Below, piece by piece: positions 15,898 through 24,758 of a stretch of 64,000 bases of DNA. Under the pieces are notes generated by a model. The model saw only the letters and a list, made by a program, of their open reading frames with translations. It was not told the origin of the DNA and did not search any database. Position 1 is the stretch's first letter. Each line of letters opens with the position of its first letter. The position numbers and the translations under genes were made by a program. Origin of the DNA: an uncultured Alistipes sp. (lineage in GTDB: Bacteria > Bacteroidota > Bacteroidia > Bacteroidales > Rikenellaceae); assembly GCF_949296715.1 (NCBI RefSeq), contig NZ_CASFQD010000015.1, forward strand, positions 1-64,000, in the 5' to 3' direction.

Positions 15898-16491
15898 ATG
15901 CAGATCGTCAAAGCCGAATTCAAGTGCTCGTCGGAGCGGATCACGCAGGTCCCGAAGGACGACCTGCGCGACATCGCCTTCATCGGGCGCAGCAACGTGG
16001 GCAAATCGTCGCTCATCAACATGCTCACCGGCCGCAAGGGGCTCGCCAAGGTCTCGGCGACACCCGGCAAGACGCGCCTGATCAACCACTTCCGCATCGA
16101 CGACCGCTGGTACCTGGTCGACCTGCCGGGCTACGGCTACGCCCGCACCTCGAAGACGCAGCGGGGCGAGTTCTCGAAACTCATCACCGACTACGTCCTG
16201 CGCTGCGAGAAGTTGCACTTCCTCTTCGTGTTGGTCGACATCCGCCTCGAGCCCCAGGCCATCGACATGAGTTTCATCCGCCTGCTCGGCGAGCACGGCG
16301 TGCCCTTCGGCCTGATCTTCACCAAGGCCGACAAGCTCTCGCGCGCACAGGCGCAGCGCAGCGTCGACCGCTACCGCACAGCCCTGTCCGAAGAGTGGGA
16401 GGAGCTGCCGCCGATGCTGGTCAGCTCGTCGTCCGACGCCACGGGACGCGACGCCATCCTCGGCTTCATCGACGAATGTCTGAAAGTTTGA
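15898..16491 (+). CDS. engB: Ribosome biogenesis GTPase EngB (YsxC/YihA)
   Basis: 197 residues starting MQIVKAEFKCSS at ATG 15898; earlier in-frame starts overlap the promoter. GTPase motifs in order: G1 GRSNVGKSS, G2 TPGKT, G3 DLPGYG, G4 TKAD and G5 VSSSSD. The short single-domain length and the DLPGYGYAR block are diagnostic of EngB, which is essential for 50S subunit assembly. It has its own promoter and a terminator. Confidence 0.96.
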   Translation: MQIVKAEFKCSSERITQVPKDDLRDIAFIGRSNVGKSSLINMLTGRKGLAKVSATPGKTRLINHFRIDDRWYLVDLPGYGYARTSKTQRGEFSKLITDYVLRCEKLHFLFVLVDIRLEPQAIDMSFIRLLGEHGVPFGLIFTKADKLSRAQAQRSVDRYRTALSEEWEELPPMLVSSSSDATGRDAILGFIDECLKV

Positions 16492-16508
16492 TTCTTTGTT
16501 GAAAATTC

Positions 16509-16531
16509 ACGCCCCGCAAAGGGCGTTTTTT
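16509..16531 (+). terminator. Terminator of engB
   Basis: Stem ACGCCC/GGGCGT with a 6-nt loop, followed by a run of T (16526-16531). Confidence 0.75.
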
Positions 16532-16544
16532 CATCCTATTGTCC

Positions 16545-16552
16545 TATCTTTG
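16545..16552 (+). promoter_or_regulatory. -7 promoter element of prs
   Basis: TATCTTTG, an exact match to TAnnTTTG, lies 24 bp before the ATG at 16577. Confidence 0.6.
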
Positions 16553-16576
16553 CAATACCTTAAAAAATCCGCTGTT

Positions 16577-17518
16577 ATGGCAATCCACAAAATCAAAATT
16601 TTCACCGGCCGCGGTTCCGAGTACCTGGCCGAGAAGATCGCCGCGAGCTTCGGCACCACGCTCGGACAATCGGAGGTGCTCAAGTTCAGCGACGGCGAAT
16701 TCCAGCCCTGCTACAACGAGTCGATCCGCGGCTGCACGGTCTTCATCATCCAGTCGACCTTCCCGCCCTCGGACAACCTCATGGAGCTGCTGATGATGAT
16801 CGACGCCGCACGCCGCGCCTCGGCCTACAAGGTCGTGGCCGTGATCCCCTACTTCGGGTGGGCACGGCAGGACCGCAAGGACCGCCCCCGCGTGCCGATC
16901 GGCGCCAAGCTCGTCGCCAACCTGCTCATGGCCGCCGGTGTGGACCGCATCATGACGATGGACCTGCATGCGGACCAGATTCAGGGATTTTTCGACATTC
17001 CCGTCGACGCGCTCTACGCCAGCGGCATCTTCATCCCCTACATCCAGAGCCTGCGGATCGAGGACCTCTCGATTGCCGCGCCCGACATGGGCGGTGCCAA
17101 GCGCGCCAACACCTACGCCAAGCTGCTCGGCACGCCGATCATCATCTCGCACAAGGAGCGCGCCAAGGCCAACGTCGTGGGCAAGATGACCGCCATCGGT
17201 GAGGTCGAGGGCCGCAACGTGCTGATTGTCGACGACATGATTGACACGGCCGGCACAATCTGCATGGCTGCCGACATGCTCATGTCGCGCGGTGCGAAGA
17301 GCGTGCGTGCGGCGATCACCCACCCCGTGCTCTCGGGCCCGGCCTACGAGCGCATCAACGACAGCGCCCTGCAGGAGGTGATCGTTACCGACACCATTCC
17401 GCTCAACCCCAACAAGGACCTGCACAAGTTCACGGTGCTCTCTGTCGCCGACATCTTCGCCGACGTCATCGAGCGCGTGCACAACTACAAGGAAATCTCC
17501 TCGATCTTCTTCAAATAA
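16577..17518 (+). CDS. prs: Ribose-phosphate pyrophosphokinase
   Basis: 313 residues from ATG 16577 (MAIHKIKIFTGRGS). Visible motifs are the N-terminal KFSDGEFQPCYNESIRG, the ATP-loop region FGWARQDRKDRPRVPIGAK, the metal-binding MDLHADQIQGFF and the PRPP loop VLIVDDMIDTAGT near residue 217. The enzyme transfers pyrophosphate from ATP to ribose 5-phosphate, giving PRPP for nucleotide, His and Trp synthesis. Length matches the class I family. It is monocistronic, with an unusual repeat array downstream. Confidence 0.97.
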   Translation: MAIHKIKIFTGRGSEYLAEKIAASFGTTLGQSEVLKFSDGEFQPCYNESIRGCTVFIIQSTFPPSDNLMELLMMIDAARRASAYKVVAVIPYFGWARQDRKDRPRVPIGAKLVANLLMAAGVDRIMTMDLHADQIQGFFDIPVDALYASGIFIPYIQSLRIEDLSIAAPDMGGAKRANTYAKLLGTPIIISHKERAKANVVGKMTAIGEVEGRNVLIVDDMIDTAGTICMAADMLMSRGAKSVRAAITHPVLSGPAYERINDSALQEVIVTDTIPLNPNKDLHKFTVLSVADIFADVIERVHNYKEISSIFFK

Positions 17519-17551
17519 CCCCGAGGGGCCGCCGAGGGGGGGGGCCGGAGG

Positions 17552-17790
17552 AAGGGACCATCAAAAAGGGGGCGCCGGAGAACGGAGCGCCGGAGGAAGG
17601 GACCGTCAAAAAGGGGGCGCCGGAGAACGGAGCGCCGGAGGAAGGGACCATCAAAAAGGGGTCGCCGGAGAACGGAGCGCCGGAGGAAGGGACTGTCAAA
17701 AAGGGGTCGCCGGAGAACGGAGCGCCGGAGGAAGGGACTGTCAAAAAGGGGTCGCCGGAGAACGGAGCGCCGGAGGAAGGGACCGTCAAA
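17552..17790. repeat. 45-bp tandem repeat, five full copies plus one partial
   Basis: Units begin at 17552, 17597, 17642, 17687 and 17732, and a partial one at 17777. Each contains AAGGGACCATCAAAAAGGGG, then GCGCCGGAGAACGGAGCGCC and GGAGG. Units differ only at a few positions (ACC/ACT, AT/GT, GGC/GTC). The array lies between the prs stop (17518) and the bidirectional terminator at 17889. The 45-bp period is a multiple of three, so it stays open on the minus strand, but no start or ribosome-loading context supports translation. Confidence 0.95.
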
Positions 17791-17888
17791 AGGAGGAGCC
17801 GGATAGTCGGAGCCGCCTGAAAATAAGGGTGCCGAAAAGAGGTAACCACCGGAAGGGTCTCAAAACAAGCCGCCGGAAAATGCAGCGC

Positions 17889-17929
17889 AAAACAGGCGCG
17901 GAACACGGGATGTATTCCGCGCCTGTTTT
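17889..17929. terminator. Strong bidirectional terminator between prs and the sensor gene
   Basis: A 15-bp perfect stem (AAAACAGGCGCGGAA with TTCCGCGCCTGTTTT) encloses an 11-nt loop. A and T tails on both sides make it work for prs (plus) and for the hybrid sensor gene (minus). Confidence 0.9.
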
Positions 17930-17960
17930 ACTGTCAGAGCCCATGCCGGGCTGCGCCCTC

Positions 17961-20900
17961 CTACTCCCGCGGCTCCTTCTTCTCGCCCTTGCGCTGCCGC
18001 ACATACTCCGTGGGCAGGCAGCCGACATGCTTCTTGAAGCTCGTGGCGAAATACGACGGCGAGTTGAATCCCACCATGGCCGAAATCTCCGCAATCGAGT
18101 GCTTGCGCTCCAGCAGCAGTTTGCAGGCGTAGTTGAAGCGTATCTTGCGGATGAACTTCGTGGCCGATTCGCCCGTGACGGACTTCATCTTCAGGTGGAG
18201 GTTCGAACGGCTCATGCACAACGCCTTGCTGAAGTCGTTGGACGAGAACTCCTCGTTGTCCATGTTCTCCTCGACGATCCGGATCGCCTTCTTGAGGAAC
18301 TCGCCGTCCATGGCGTTCGAGGTGATCTGGTCGGGGTCGATTTCCGTATCGTCCGAATACTTGTGCCGCATGCGGTAACGGGTCTTCAGCAGGTTGTTCA
18401 CCTTGGCCGAAAGCAGCGAGATCGACAGCGGCATCGAGAGGTAGACGTCGGCTCCGGCCTCCGTCGCGGCGATCTGCTCCTCGACGCTCCCCTCCGTCGA
18501 AAGAATCACCACGGGGATATGGCACGTGCGGATGTTCTGCTTCACAGCCTGGCAGAGCTTCAGCCCGTCGAGTCCCGGCAGCAGCTTGTCGGCGATGATG
18601 ATGTCGGGTTCGAGCTGCTTGAGCAGCTCCAGCACCTCGTTTCCGTCGCCGACGATCCGCACGTTGTAGCGCGGCTTGAAGTGGTCGGCGACATAGCCGC
18701 TGACGTCCGGGTTGTGCTCGGCGACGAGGATCAGCCCCTGCTTGCGGTCGTCAGTCTCCTCTTCCGAGACGAACTCGGCGGGTGCCGGATCGGACCACTC
18801 CTCGGGAAGGAACTTCTCGCTGTCGCGGATGATCGAACCCCGCACGTCGTGCTCGCCGGCCCGCTTCTCCTCGGGATAGACCGACAGGTCGTCGGGCAGC
18901 GTGATCCTGAATTCGGTGTAGTTTCCCGGTTCGCTGCGGAGCGAGATGGTGCCCTGATGCAGCTCGACGATGCGGCGCACGATCGACAGGCCGATGCCGC
19001 TGCCCGAATGGGAGTCATGAATCTGGTAGAATCGCTCGAAGACGCGCTGCTGCTCCGCGGGCGGGATGCCGATGCCGCTGTCGCGGACCGTCAGGCTGAA
19101 GTTCCCCTCCCCGCGCTGCAGCGCCACGCGGATGATTCCGCCGTCGGGCGTGAACTTGAAGGCGTTGGAGAGCAGGTTCGTGAGCATCATCTCGAGGAAC
19201 ATGCGGTCCACGGGCAGCTGTTCTCCCTTCAGGTCGGAGCTGAGGATGTAGTCCATGTCGCGGCTCTGCGCCACCTCCTCGAACATCGAGAAGACCTCGG
19301 CGACGATGCCGTCCACGTCCTGCACGGCGACCTTCATCTTGAACATGCCCAGCTCGGCCTTGCGGTAGTCGAGCAACTGGTTGACGATATGCAGCAGCTT
19401 GAGGCTGTTGCGGTAGATGTAGTTCAGGCGCGAGGAGACATACTTGTCGTTCGTTCCCCGTTCGCGGATCTCCTGCAGGGGCGACATGATGAGCGTGAGC
19501 GGCGTGCGGAGTTCGTGCGCGAGGTTGATGTAGAAGCGTATCTTCTCCTGGCTCAACTCGCCGATGGATTTCTTTTCCATGCGCTCCAGCCGCAGCTGCA
19601 GCTGCATCTTCATCCGGCCCATCACGGCATAGATGCCTCCGGCCACGGCTCCCAGCGCCAGCAGCACCCAGAGAATGCGCGCGGCGAGGGTCTGCCACCA
19701 CATGGGCAGCACGCGGATTTCGACCTCCGCGGTCCGGTCGCTCCAATGGCCGTCGTTGTTCGCAGCGCGGACCTTGAAGAGGTAGTTTCCGGGCTTGAGA
19801 TTCGAATAGGAGGCTTCGAGATTCGACGTTTCGTACCAGCGGGTGTTGAACCCCTCGAGTTTGTAGGAGAAGGTATTGCGGCCTCCGGCCAGGGGGTTGA
19901 CCGCCACGAAGCGCACCGAGAAGATGTTGCGGCACGACGGGAAGGCCGCAACGGTGACGCGCCCGAGCGAGTCGCGCTCGAAGCGCACGCGGCGGTCGGA
20001 GGCCGCATCGGCGACCTCGACGCCGACAATCTGGGCTTCGGGCGCAAAGGGGTTGTCCACCAGATCGTGGGGACGGAAGTGCGTGATGCCGCCGATGCCG
20101 CCGAACCAGAAGACGCCGTCGCGGCTGCGGCAATAGGAGTAGAGGTTGAACTGGTTGTTGGCGATGCCGTCGCGCCGCGTGTAGTTGCGGAAGGTCTCCT
20201 GCCGCGGATCGAAGCACGAGAGACCGCCGTTCGTGGAGAGCCACAGCCGGGCGAGGTCGTCCTCGAGAATGCCGTAAACGACGTCGTTCGGGAGACCGTC
20301 GGCAACGGTATAGCGCGTGAAGGTGTTGTCGGTGCAGTTATAGCGGAAGAGCCCCTGCTGCGACCCGATCCAGATGTTGTGCTGCGAATCTTCCGTAACG
20401 CACATGACGGCCAGATCGCGGCGGGGGGGGGTCGCGCACGCCTCGACAGGCAGCGGGTCGAACGACCTCACCTCGCGCGTCTGAGGCACATAGAGGAGCA
20501 GTCCGGCATTGGACCCAATCCACACGCGGCGCTTCGAATCGCGGAAAAGCGTATTGATCTGCAGCGACGCCAGTCGCGGCTCGTAATCGGCGCAGAGGTG
20601 CCGCCTGAAGGTTCCCGACGTCTTGTCGAAGGCAATCAGGCCGTTGAGCGTGCCGACCCACAGCGTGCCGTCTCCGCCGTCGAGCAGTGCATAGCAACTG
20701 TTGTTGATCGGGATATTGGAGTTGATGCGATAGTGGCGCGTGCGGTGCGAAGCCGTCTCCATGCGGGTCAGGCCGCCGGCATGGGTGCCGATCCAGAGGA
20801 CGCCGTCGCCGTCGGGCAGGATGCACTTGACGTTGTTCGAGAGCAGCGCGCGGTTTTCAAGGTTGAATTCCGTGAAGCGCTCCGTCTCCCGGTCGTAGAG

Positions 20901-22016
20901 ATTCACGCCGTCGTCGTTCGTGCCGATCCACATCTTTCCGGACGAGGGGTCCTCGACAATGCAGCTCACCGTATTGTCGCCCAGCGAATTGCGGGCCGGA
21001 TCGTAGCACAGGACCCCGAAACGCCGGGCCAGCGGATGGTAATAGCTCACCCCGCCGTAGTAGGTGCCGAGCCAGACGCCGTGCTGCCCGTCGATGAAGA
21101 TCGAACGGATCGAATTGTGGCTCAGCGACCCCGGTTCGGAGGAGTGGACGTAGCGGGTGAAGCATCCCGTCTTGGGGTCGCGGATCGAAAGTCCGTCGAA
21201 GGTCCCGACCCAGAGCCGCCCTTCGGTGTCGGTCTGCAGCACGCGGATATAGTCCGAAACCAGCCCCGGCGTATTCGCCGCCGTATAGTGAGCCGTGACA
21301 TGCAGCGCACCGTCGAGACGGTAGAGCCCGTTTCCGTAGGTGGCGATCCAGAAACCCTTGCCGTCGGGCTCTATGCAGGCGATGTCGTAGCGGGCCATCT
21401 GCGGCAGCACGCGCACGGCATTGCCGTAGATCGAGGAATAGGAGTAGACACCGTTCGACGTGCCGATCAGAAAGCCGTCGCGGGAGGGGCAGACCGTATG
21501 GACGTTGATCCCCGTAAGGTAGGTTTTGATCTCCAGACGCCGGGCCGTGCGGTCGAAGGTCACCACGCCGAGGTCGGTGGCCAGCAGCAGGTCGCCGCTG
21601 CCGGGAATCAGGGCGATGTCCGAGACCTGCATGTTGCGGCCCACGATCCGGAAATTCTCGAAACGCTCCGTGGCGGCATCATAGAGCGAGAGGCCCGAGG
21701 AGGTGCCGACCCAGAGGCGGCCGCCGTCGGCCAGCAGGGCGCTGACGGTATTGTCGGCCAGCGAGCAGGAATCGGTCTCGTCGTAGCGGTAGACCGTGAA
21801 CGAATAGCCGTCGTAGCGGTTCAGTCCGTCCTGCGTACCCATCCATATCCGTCCCAGCGGGTCCTGCGCAATGGCCAGTACGGTGCTCTGCGAGAGGCCC
21901 TGATCGACCGACAGGGTGGAAAATTCGATCCGGGGCGTCGCAGCAAGGCCCCGGGCCGGGGCGAGGAGGGCAAGCGAACCGGCCAGGATGGACAGGAGGT
22001 ATTTTATGCGCGGCAT
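17961..22016 (-). CDS. Hybrid two-component system sensor/regulator (HTCS) of the glycosaminoglycan locus
   Basis: 1351 residues in one chain. A signal peptide is followed by a two-propeller periplasmic sensor (residues about 30-700, repeats such as IWMGTQDGLNRYDGYSF and LWIGTHAGGL). Then come a Y_Y_Y domain (about 700-765), one membrane helix (about 778-800) and HisKA with His834 in AHELRTPLTL. The ATPase domain (LLSNAFKFTP, DSGIGIP, GSGIGLSIV) leads to a receiver (about 1092-1210, Asp1143) and an AraC HTH (about 1250-1345). The receiver is atypical: the second acidic residue is His1101 and the invariant Lys is Met1195. HTCS proteins sense oligosaccharides in the periplasm and activate their linked locus. 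This one lies next to the three operons that share an operator-like repeat. Confidence 0.95.
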   Translation of the reverse strand: MPRIKYLLSILAGSLALLAPARGLAATPRIEFSTLSVDQGLSQSTVLAIAQDPLGRIWMGTQDGLNRYDGYSFTVYRYDETDSCSLADNTVSALLADGGRLWVGTSSGLSLYDAATERFENFRIVGRNMQVSDIALIPGSGDLLLATDLGVVTFDRTARRLEIKTYLTGINVHTVCPSRDGFLIGTSNGVYSYSSIYGNAVRVLPQMARYDIACIEPDGKGFWIATYGNGLYRLDGALHVTAHYTAANTPGLVSDYIRVLQTDTEGRLWVGTFDGLSIRDPKTGCFTRYVHSSEPGSLSHNSIRSIFIDGQHGVWLGTYYGGVSYYHPLARRFGVLCYDPARNSLGDNTVSCIVEDPSSGKMWIGTNDDGVNLYDRETERFTEFNLENRALLSNNVKCILPDGDGVLWIGTHAGGLTRMETASHRTRHYRINSNIPINNSCYALLDGGDGTLWVGTLNGLIAFDKTSGTFRRHLCADYEPRLASLQINTLFRDSKRRVWIGSNAGLLLYVPQTREVRSFDPLPVEACATPPRRDLAVMCVTEDSQHNIWIGSQQGLFRYNCTDNTFTRYTVADGLPNDVVYGILEDDLARLWLSTNGGLSCFDPRQETFRNYTRRDGIANNQFNLYSYCRSRDGVFWFGGIGGITHFRPHDLVDNPFAPEAQIVGVEVADAASDRRVRFERDSLGRVTVAAFPSCRNIFSVRFVAVNPLAGGRNTFSYKLEGFNTRWYETSNLEASYSNLKPGNYLFKVRAANNDGHWSDRTAEVEIRVLPMWWQTLAARILWVLLALGAVAGGIYAVMGRMKMQLQLRLERMEKKSIGELSQEKIRFYINLAHELRTPLTLIMSPLQEIRERGTNDKYVSSRLNYIYRNSLKLLHIVNQLLDYRKAELGMFKMKVAVQDVDGIVAEVFSMFEEVAQSRDMDYILSSDLKGEQLPVDRMFLEMMLTNLLSNAFKFTPDGGIIRVALQRGEGNFSLTVRDSGIGIPPAEQQRVFERFYQIHDSHSGSGIGLSIVRRIVELHQGTISLRSEPGNYTEFRITLPDDLSVYPEEKRAGEHDVRGSIIRDSEKFLPEEWSDPAPAEFVSEEETDDRKQGLILVAEHNPDVSGYVADHFKPRYNVRIVGDGNEVLELLKQLEPDIIIADKLLPGLDGLKLCQAVKQNIRTCHIPVVILSTEGSVEEQIAATEAGADVYLSMPLSISLLSAKVNNLLKTRYRMRHKYSDDTEIDPDQITSNAMDGEFLKKAIRIVEENMDNEEFSSNDFSKALCMSRSNLHLKMKSVTGESATKFIRKIRFNYACKLLLERKHSIAEISAMVGFNSPSYFATSFKKHVGCLPTEYVRQRKGEKKEPRE

Positions 22017-22141
22017 AGAGAAGGTTCGTCAGGTTAGAATGGCACAAAATCGTGCTCTTGGTGGTATAAATATAGTATTTTTTTCTGGAATAATTGTTCC
22101 TTTCGGCAATACACCTCCTCAAAAAAGTCCGCGGTGCAGAC

Positions 22142-22180
22142 AAAAAAGGCGGTCCGGACCGCCTGTGCGATCCGGACCGC
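22142..22180 (-). terminator. Terminator of operon A (sulfatases to heparinase)
   Basis: On the minus strand GCGGTCCGGA (22171-22180) pairs with TCCGGACCGC (22149-22158) and is followed by six U (22142-22147). It lies 35 bp after the lyase stop codon. Confidence 0.88.
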
Positions 22181-22214
22181 TTGCTGTCGACCGACTGTCG
22201 GAACAGCCGGAACA

Positions 22215-24758
22215 TCAACGCACCGAGACGGGAATCTCGTCCACGAGTTCACGCTCCGGAGCGCCGGGCTGCCGGATGAGCGTACTGCCGCCGACCGTCG
22301 AAGCGCCGGTGTTGTAGAGTACGGCATTGCCGTGCGCGTCCGTCACCGTGAGACGTGCGGGCTGCGAGGCGTCGAGCTGCGCCTCGATGACCCAGCCGCC
22401 CACCTCGATGCGTTCCGCCCCGTCGCAGGTACAGGGCAGCGGCTCCCGCCCCTCGGGCGTGATGCGGAAGAGGGCCAGGAAACGCTGCGACGGGCTCTTC
22501 CGCACCGTCGTGAACTCCGCATGCCAGTGGTTCGAGTAGACGAGCGGTTTGCCGTCGGCCCCGGCCCGCTGCTTCCAGTTGACCGCCGGCGAGAAGAATT
22601 GATCCGTGAGGTTCAGCTCCAGCTCCCCCGTCGTGAAGAGGTCCATGCGTCCGGTCGCGGCCCCGTTCCCGGCCTCGACGGCCTGCTCCGAAAGGCGCGT
22701 CATCGGGTGGTGGCTGTGCAGCAGCCAGGTCCACGACACCGCCTCCCGGGCCTCCAGTTCGTCGTAGATGACGATGATGTCGGGCTTCAGGAATAGGAAG
22801 TGGCGGCGGAAGCGCGTGACACCCGGGTCCCCGAAGCCGTTTTCGGGCGTGTAGTCCACACCGGACTTCTGCATGCGGTCGATCCAGAACGGTGTGCGCA
22901 TCTTGTCGTAGGCATGCGTAGCGTCGCCCAGCGTGTAGGTCAGCGCCGGGGTGTCGGCGAAACGCGGCAGCCAGCCGTAGCCGTTCTCGCCGATGCACTG
23001 GGCCAGTCCGTCGACGAGCAGCGTGTTGTGGCCGCGCGTGCGGTAGTGCATGAGCGTATGCTTGTCGTTGAAGTTCGAGTAGTAGCCCGTACCGCCGAAG
23101 AGCTGGCGGCCCCCGTAGCTGATCGTAAAGCCGTTGTGGGCGGCATGGGCATGCCCCGTGGCACCGAACGGCACACCGATGAAGGTCGCCATCAGGTCAT
23201 TCGCCGCATCGGCCGGGTCGGTGTGCATGAGCGAGAAGCCCGCATCGGGATAGAAGCGCGAGGTCATGGGCTGCGGCGCCACGGGCTGCACGTCGTCGAT
23301 CCTGCAGTCGGTCAGCATGCGGTAGATCCGGAAGGTCCGCGCGCGGCGGAGCGTCGCGGGATCGTCGCCGATCAGCCGGTCGGCATACCAGCGGGCCTCG
23401 CCGCTGCCCGTCTCGCGGGCCAGCGCATCGGCAAAGCCCATGTACTGGGCGGGCGGCGTGCGGAGTTTCTCGTAATCGTCGCCGTAGCCCGTGGCGTAGG
23501 AGTCCTTCGGGAAGGAGTAGACCAGGAATCCCGGCAGGTTGCGGTACCACGGGATGTCGAAGAAGTCGACACCCGTCAGGCGCGACAGCACGAAGGGCAC
23601 GTAGATGAACGTGACGAGGTTGGCCTCGAAATAGCTGCATCCGTCGTGCCAGCCGCCGTCCTCGCCGCCGAGAATCGGGAAACGCGAGCACCACACCTCG
23701 TAGCAGTAGCGCAGCCACTTGCCCGCCTCGGGGAGGTCGCCCGTCGTGGCGATGGCCGTGAAGAAGAAGTTGCGGAAGGTGTGCTGCCAGACGTGGTTGT
23801 CCATCGAGTGGCACTCGAAATCCTTGACATAGTGGCGGTAGAAGTGTTCGCCGCGCACGCGGATCGCCGCCAGCACGGCGGCCCGCTCGTCGGGCGTCAT
23901 GAAGTCGCAGGCCGTATCGTAGGCCATGGCCAGGCCGTACATGATGGCCGAGCGGTTGAAATCCTCCGACGTGGCGTCGCTGTCGACGGGCAGCGCCGCG
24001 GCATGCAGCGCATGGCGCACGGCCTCACGGGCGAAAGGCTCCTCGCCCGTGAGCAGGTAGGCCAGCGAGAAGTCGACGGCGGGCTGCGTGACCACCTCCC
24101 CGAACTTGTGGTACATGAAGTTGATCATCGACTGCTTCTGGAAGGGCGACATGCCCGTCGTATCGCGCGGCCGCGTCGGGGCCACGGGCACGAGGTCCAT
24201 GCCGATCCGCACACGCTGCGCCTCGACAAATTCCCGGGCCTCGGCGTTGTCGCGGGCCTGCCGGCGGAACTCCCCGACGCGGTCACGCTGTACGTAGAGG
24301 CGGAAATGGGGCATGGCGGCGACCCGGGCCTCCAGTTCGGCGGCCGTCGGCGTGGCGAAGCGGCGGGCCGAGGCGTCGACCGTAAAGTCGCTGACCTCCG
24401 ACCAGCGCTCCCCGCCGTCGGGCAGCGTCACGGACCACTGCCAGAACCAGCGTCCGGCGTCCAGCGGCTCGTGCACGGCCCAGGCGGCCCACTCGAAGGG
24501 GCCTTCGGTGCGGGTCGTGGCATCGGTGAAGGTGCTGTCCTGCGACAGCCGCACACGGTAGAGCGCCCCGGGGGCATCCTCCGACCCGGGCCACAGCAGC
24601 GGCGCGGGGTTCTGACGCACGGCAACCCCTCCGGCCGGCTTTGCCCAGGCACGGTAACGCGGGTGCAGCGCCTGTTTGTCGAGGTGTCGCTCCGCCGGGA
24701 GCTGCGCCGCGGCATCCGTGGCGGCAAACAGAAGCGCGATCAGCAGGATTCGTTTCAT
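22215..24758 (-). CDS. Heparinase II/III family polysaccharide lyase (PL15/PL21-like)
   Basis: 847 residues from ATG 24758, which overlaps the importer gene's stop (ATGA). Signal peptide LLIALLFAATDAAAQ. An N-terminal fibronectin-like part (WFWQWSVTLPDGGERWSEV) leads to an alpha/alpha toroid with FECHSMDNHVWQHTFRNFFF and then the heparinase II/III beta-sandwich with GHAHAAHNGFTISYGG and MHYRTRGHNTLLVDG, which hold candidate His/Tyr/Asn catalytic residues. The DUF4962-type start suggests PL21 or PL15. The neighbour order lyase-MFS-ROK-X-sulfatase matches my recollection of B. thetaiotaomicron BT4652-BT4656, where the lyase is a PL15 exolyase. It is probably periplasmic, acting on heparin/heparan oligosaccharides. 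Confidence 0.85.
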   Translation of the reverse strand: MKRILLIALLFAATDAAAQLPAERHLDKQALHPRYRAWAKPAGGVAVRQNPAPLLWPGSEDAPGALYRVRLSQDSTFTDATTRTEGPFEWAAWAVHEPLDAGRWFWQWSVTLPDGGERWSEVSDFTVDASARRFATPTAAELEARVAAMPHFRLYVQRDRVGEFRRQARDNAEAREFVEAQRVRIGMDLVPVAPTRPRDTTGMSPFQKQSMINFMYHKFGEVVTQPAVDFSLAYLLTGEEPFAREAVRHALHAAALPVDSDATSEDFNRSAIMYGLAMAYDTACDFMTPDERAAVLAAIRVRGEHFYRHYVKDFECHSMDNHVWQHTFRNFFFTAIATTGDLPEAGKWLRYCYEVWCSRFPILGGEDGGWHDGCSYFEANLVTFIYVPFVLSRLTGVDFFDIPWYRNLPGFLVYSFPKDSYATGYGDDYEKLRTPPAQYMGFADALARETGSGEARWYADRLIGDDPATLRRARTFRIYRMLTDCRIDDVQPVAPQPMTSRFYPDAGFSLMHTDPADAANDLMATFIGVPFGATGHAHAAHNGFTISYGGRQLFGGTGYYSNFNDKHTLMHYRTRGHNTLLVDGLAQCIGENGYGWLPRFADTPALTYTLGDATHAYDKMRTPFWIDRMQKSGVDYTPENGFGDPGVTRFRRHFLFLKPDIIVIYDELEAREAVSWTWLLHSHHPMTRLSEQAVEAGNGAATGRMDLFTTGELELNLTDQFFSPAVNWKQRAGADGKPLVYSNHWHAEFTTVRKSPSQRFLALFRITPEGREPLPCTCDGAERIEVGGWVIEAQLDASQPARLTVTDAHGNAVLYNTGASTVGGSTLIRQPGAPERELVDEIPVSVR

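Noticed and set aside
17552..17790. Possible CRISPR array
   Set aside because: The 45-bp units are contiguous with no unique spacers, and no cas genes are present.
17511..17906. Minus-strand frame with a 15-residue repeat (PSSGAPFSGDPFLTV type)
   Set aside because: Its GTG start lies in the loop of the terminator at 17889-17929 and it ends against prs. The period of 45 is divisible by three, so an open frame is expected by chance.
17829..22037. Plus-strand open frame of about 1400 codons opposite the hybrid sensor gene
   Set aside because: Antisense shadow created by high GC third positions; the minus strand encodes a complete HTCS with all domains in order.
22038..22050. Possible fourth HTCS operator (CACAAAATCG) near the sensor gene start
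   Set aside because: Only one half-site is present, in the opposite orientation to the gene, with no ACAAA 21 bp away and no -7 box at 64 bp.
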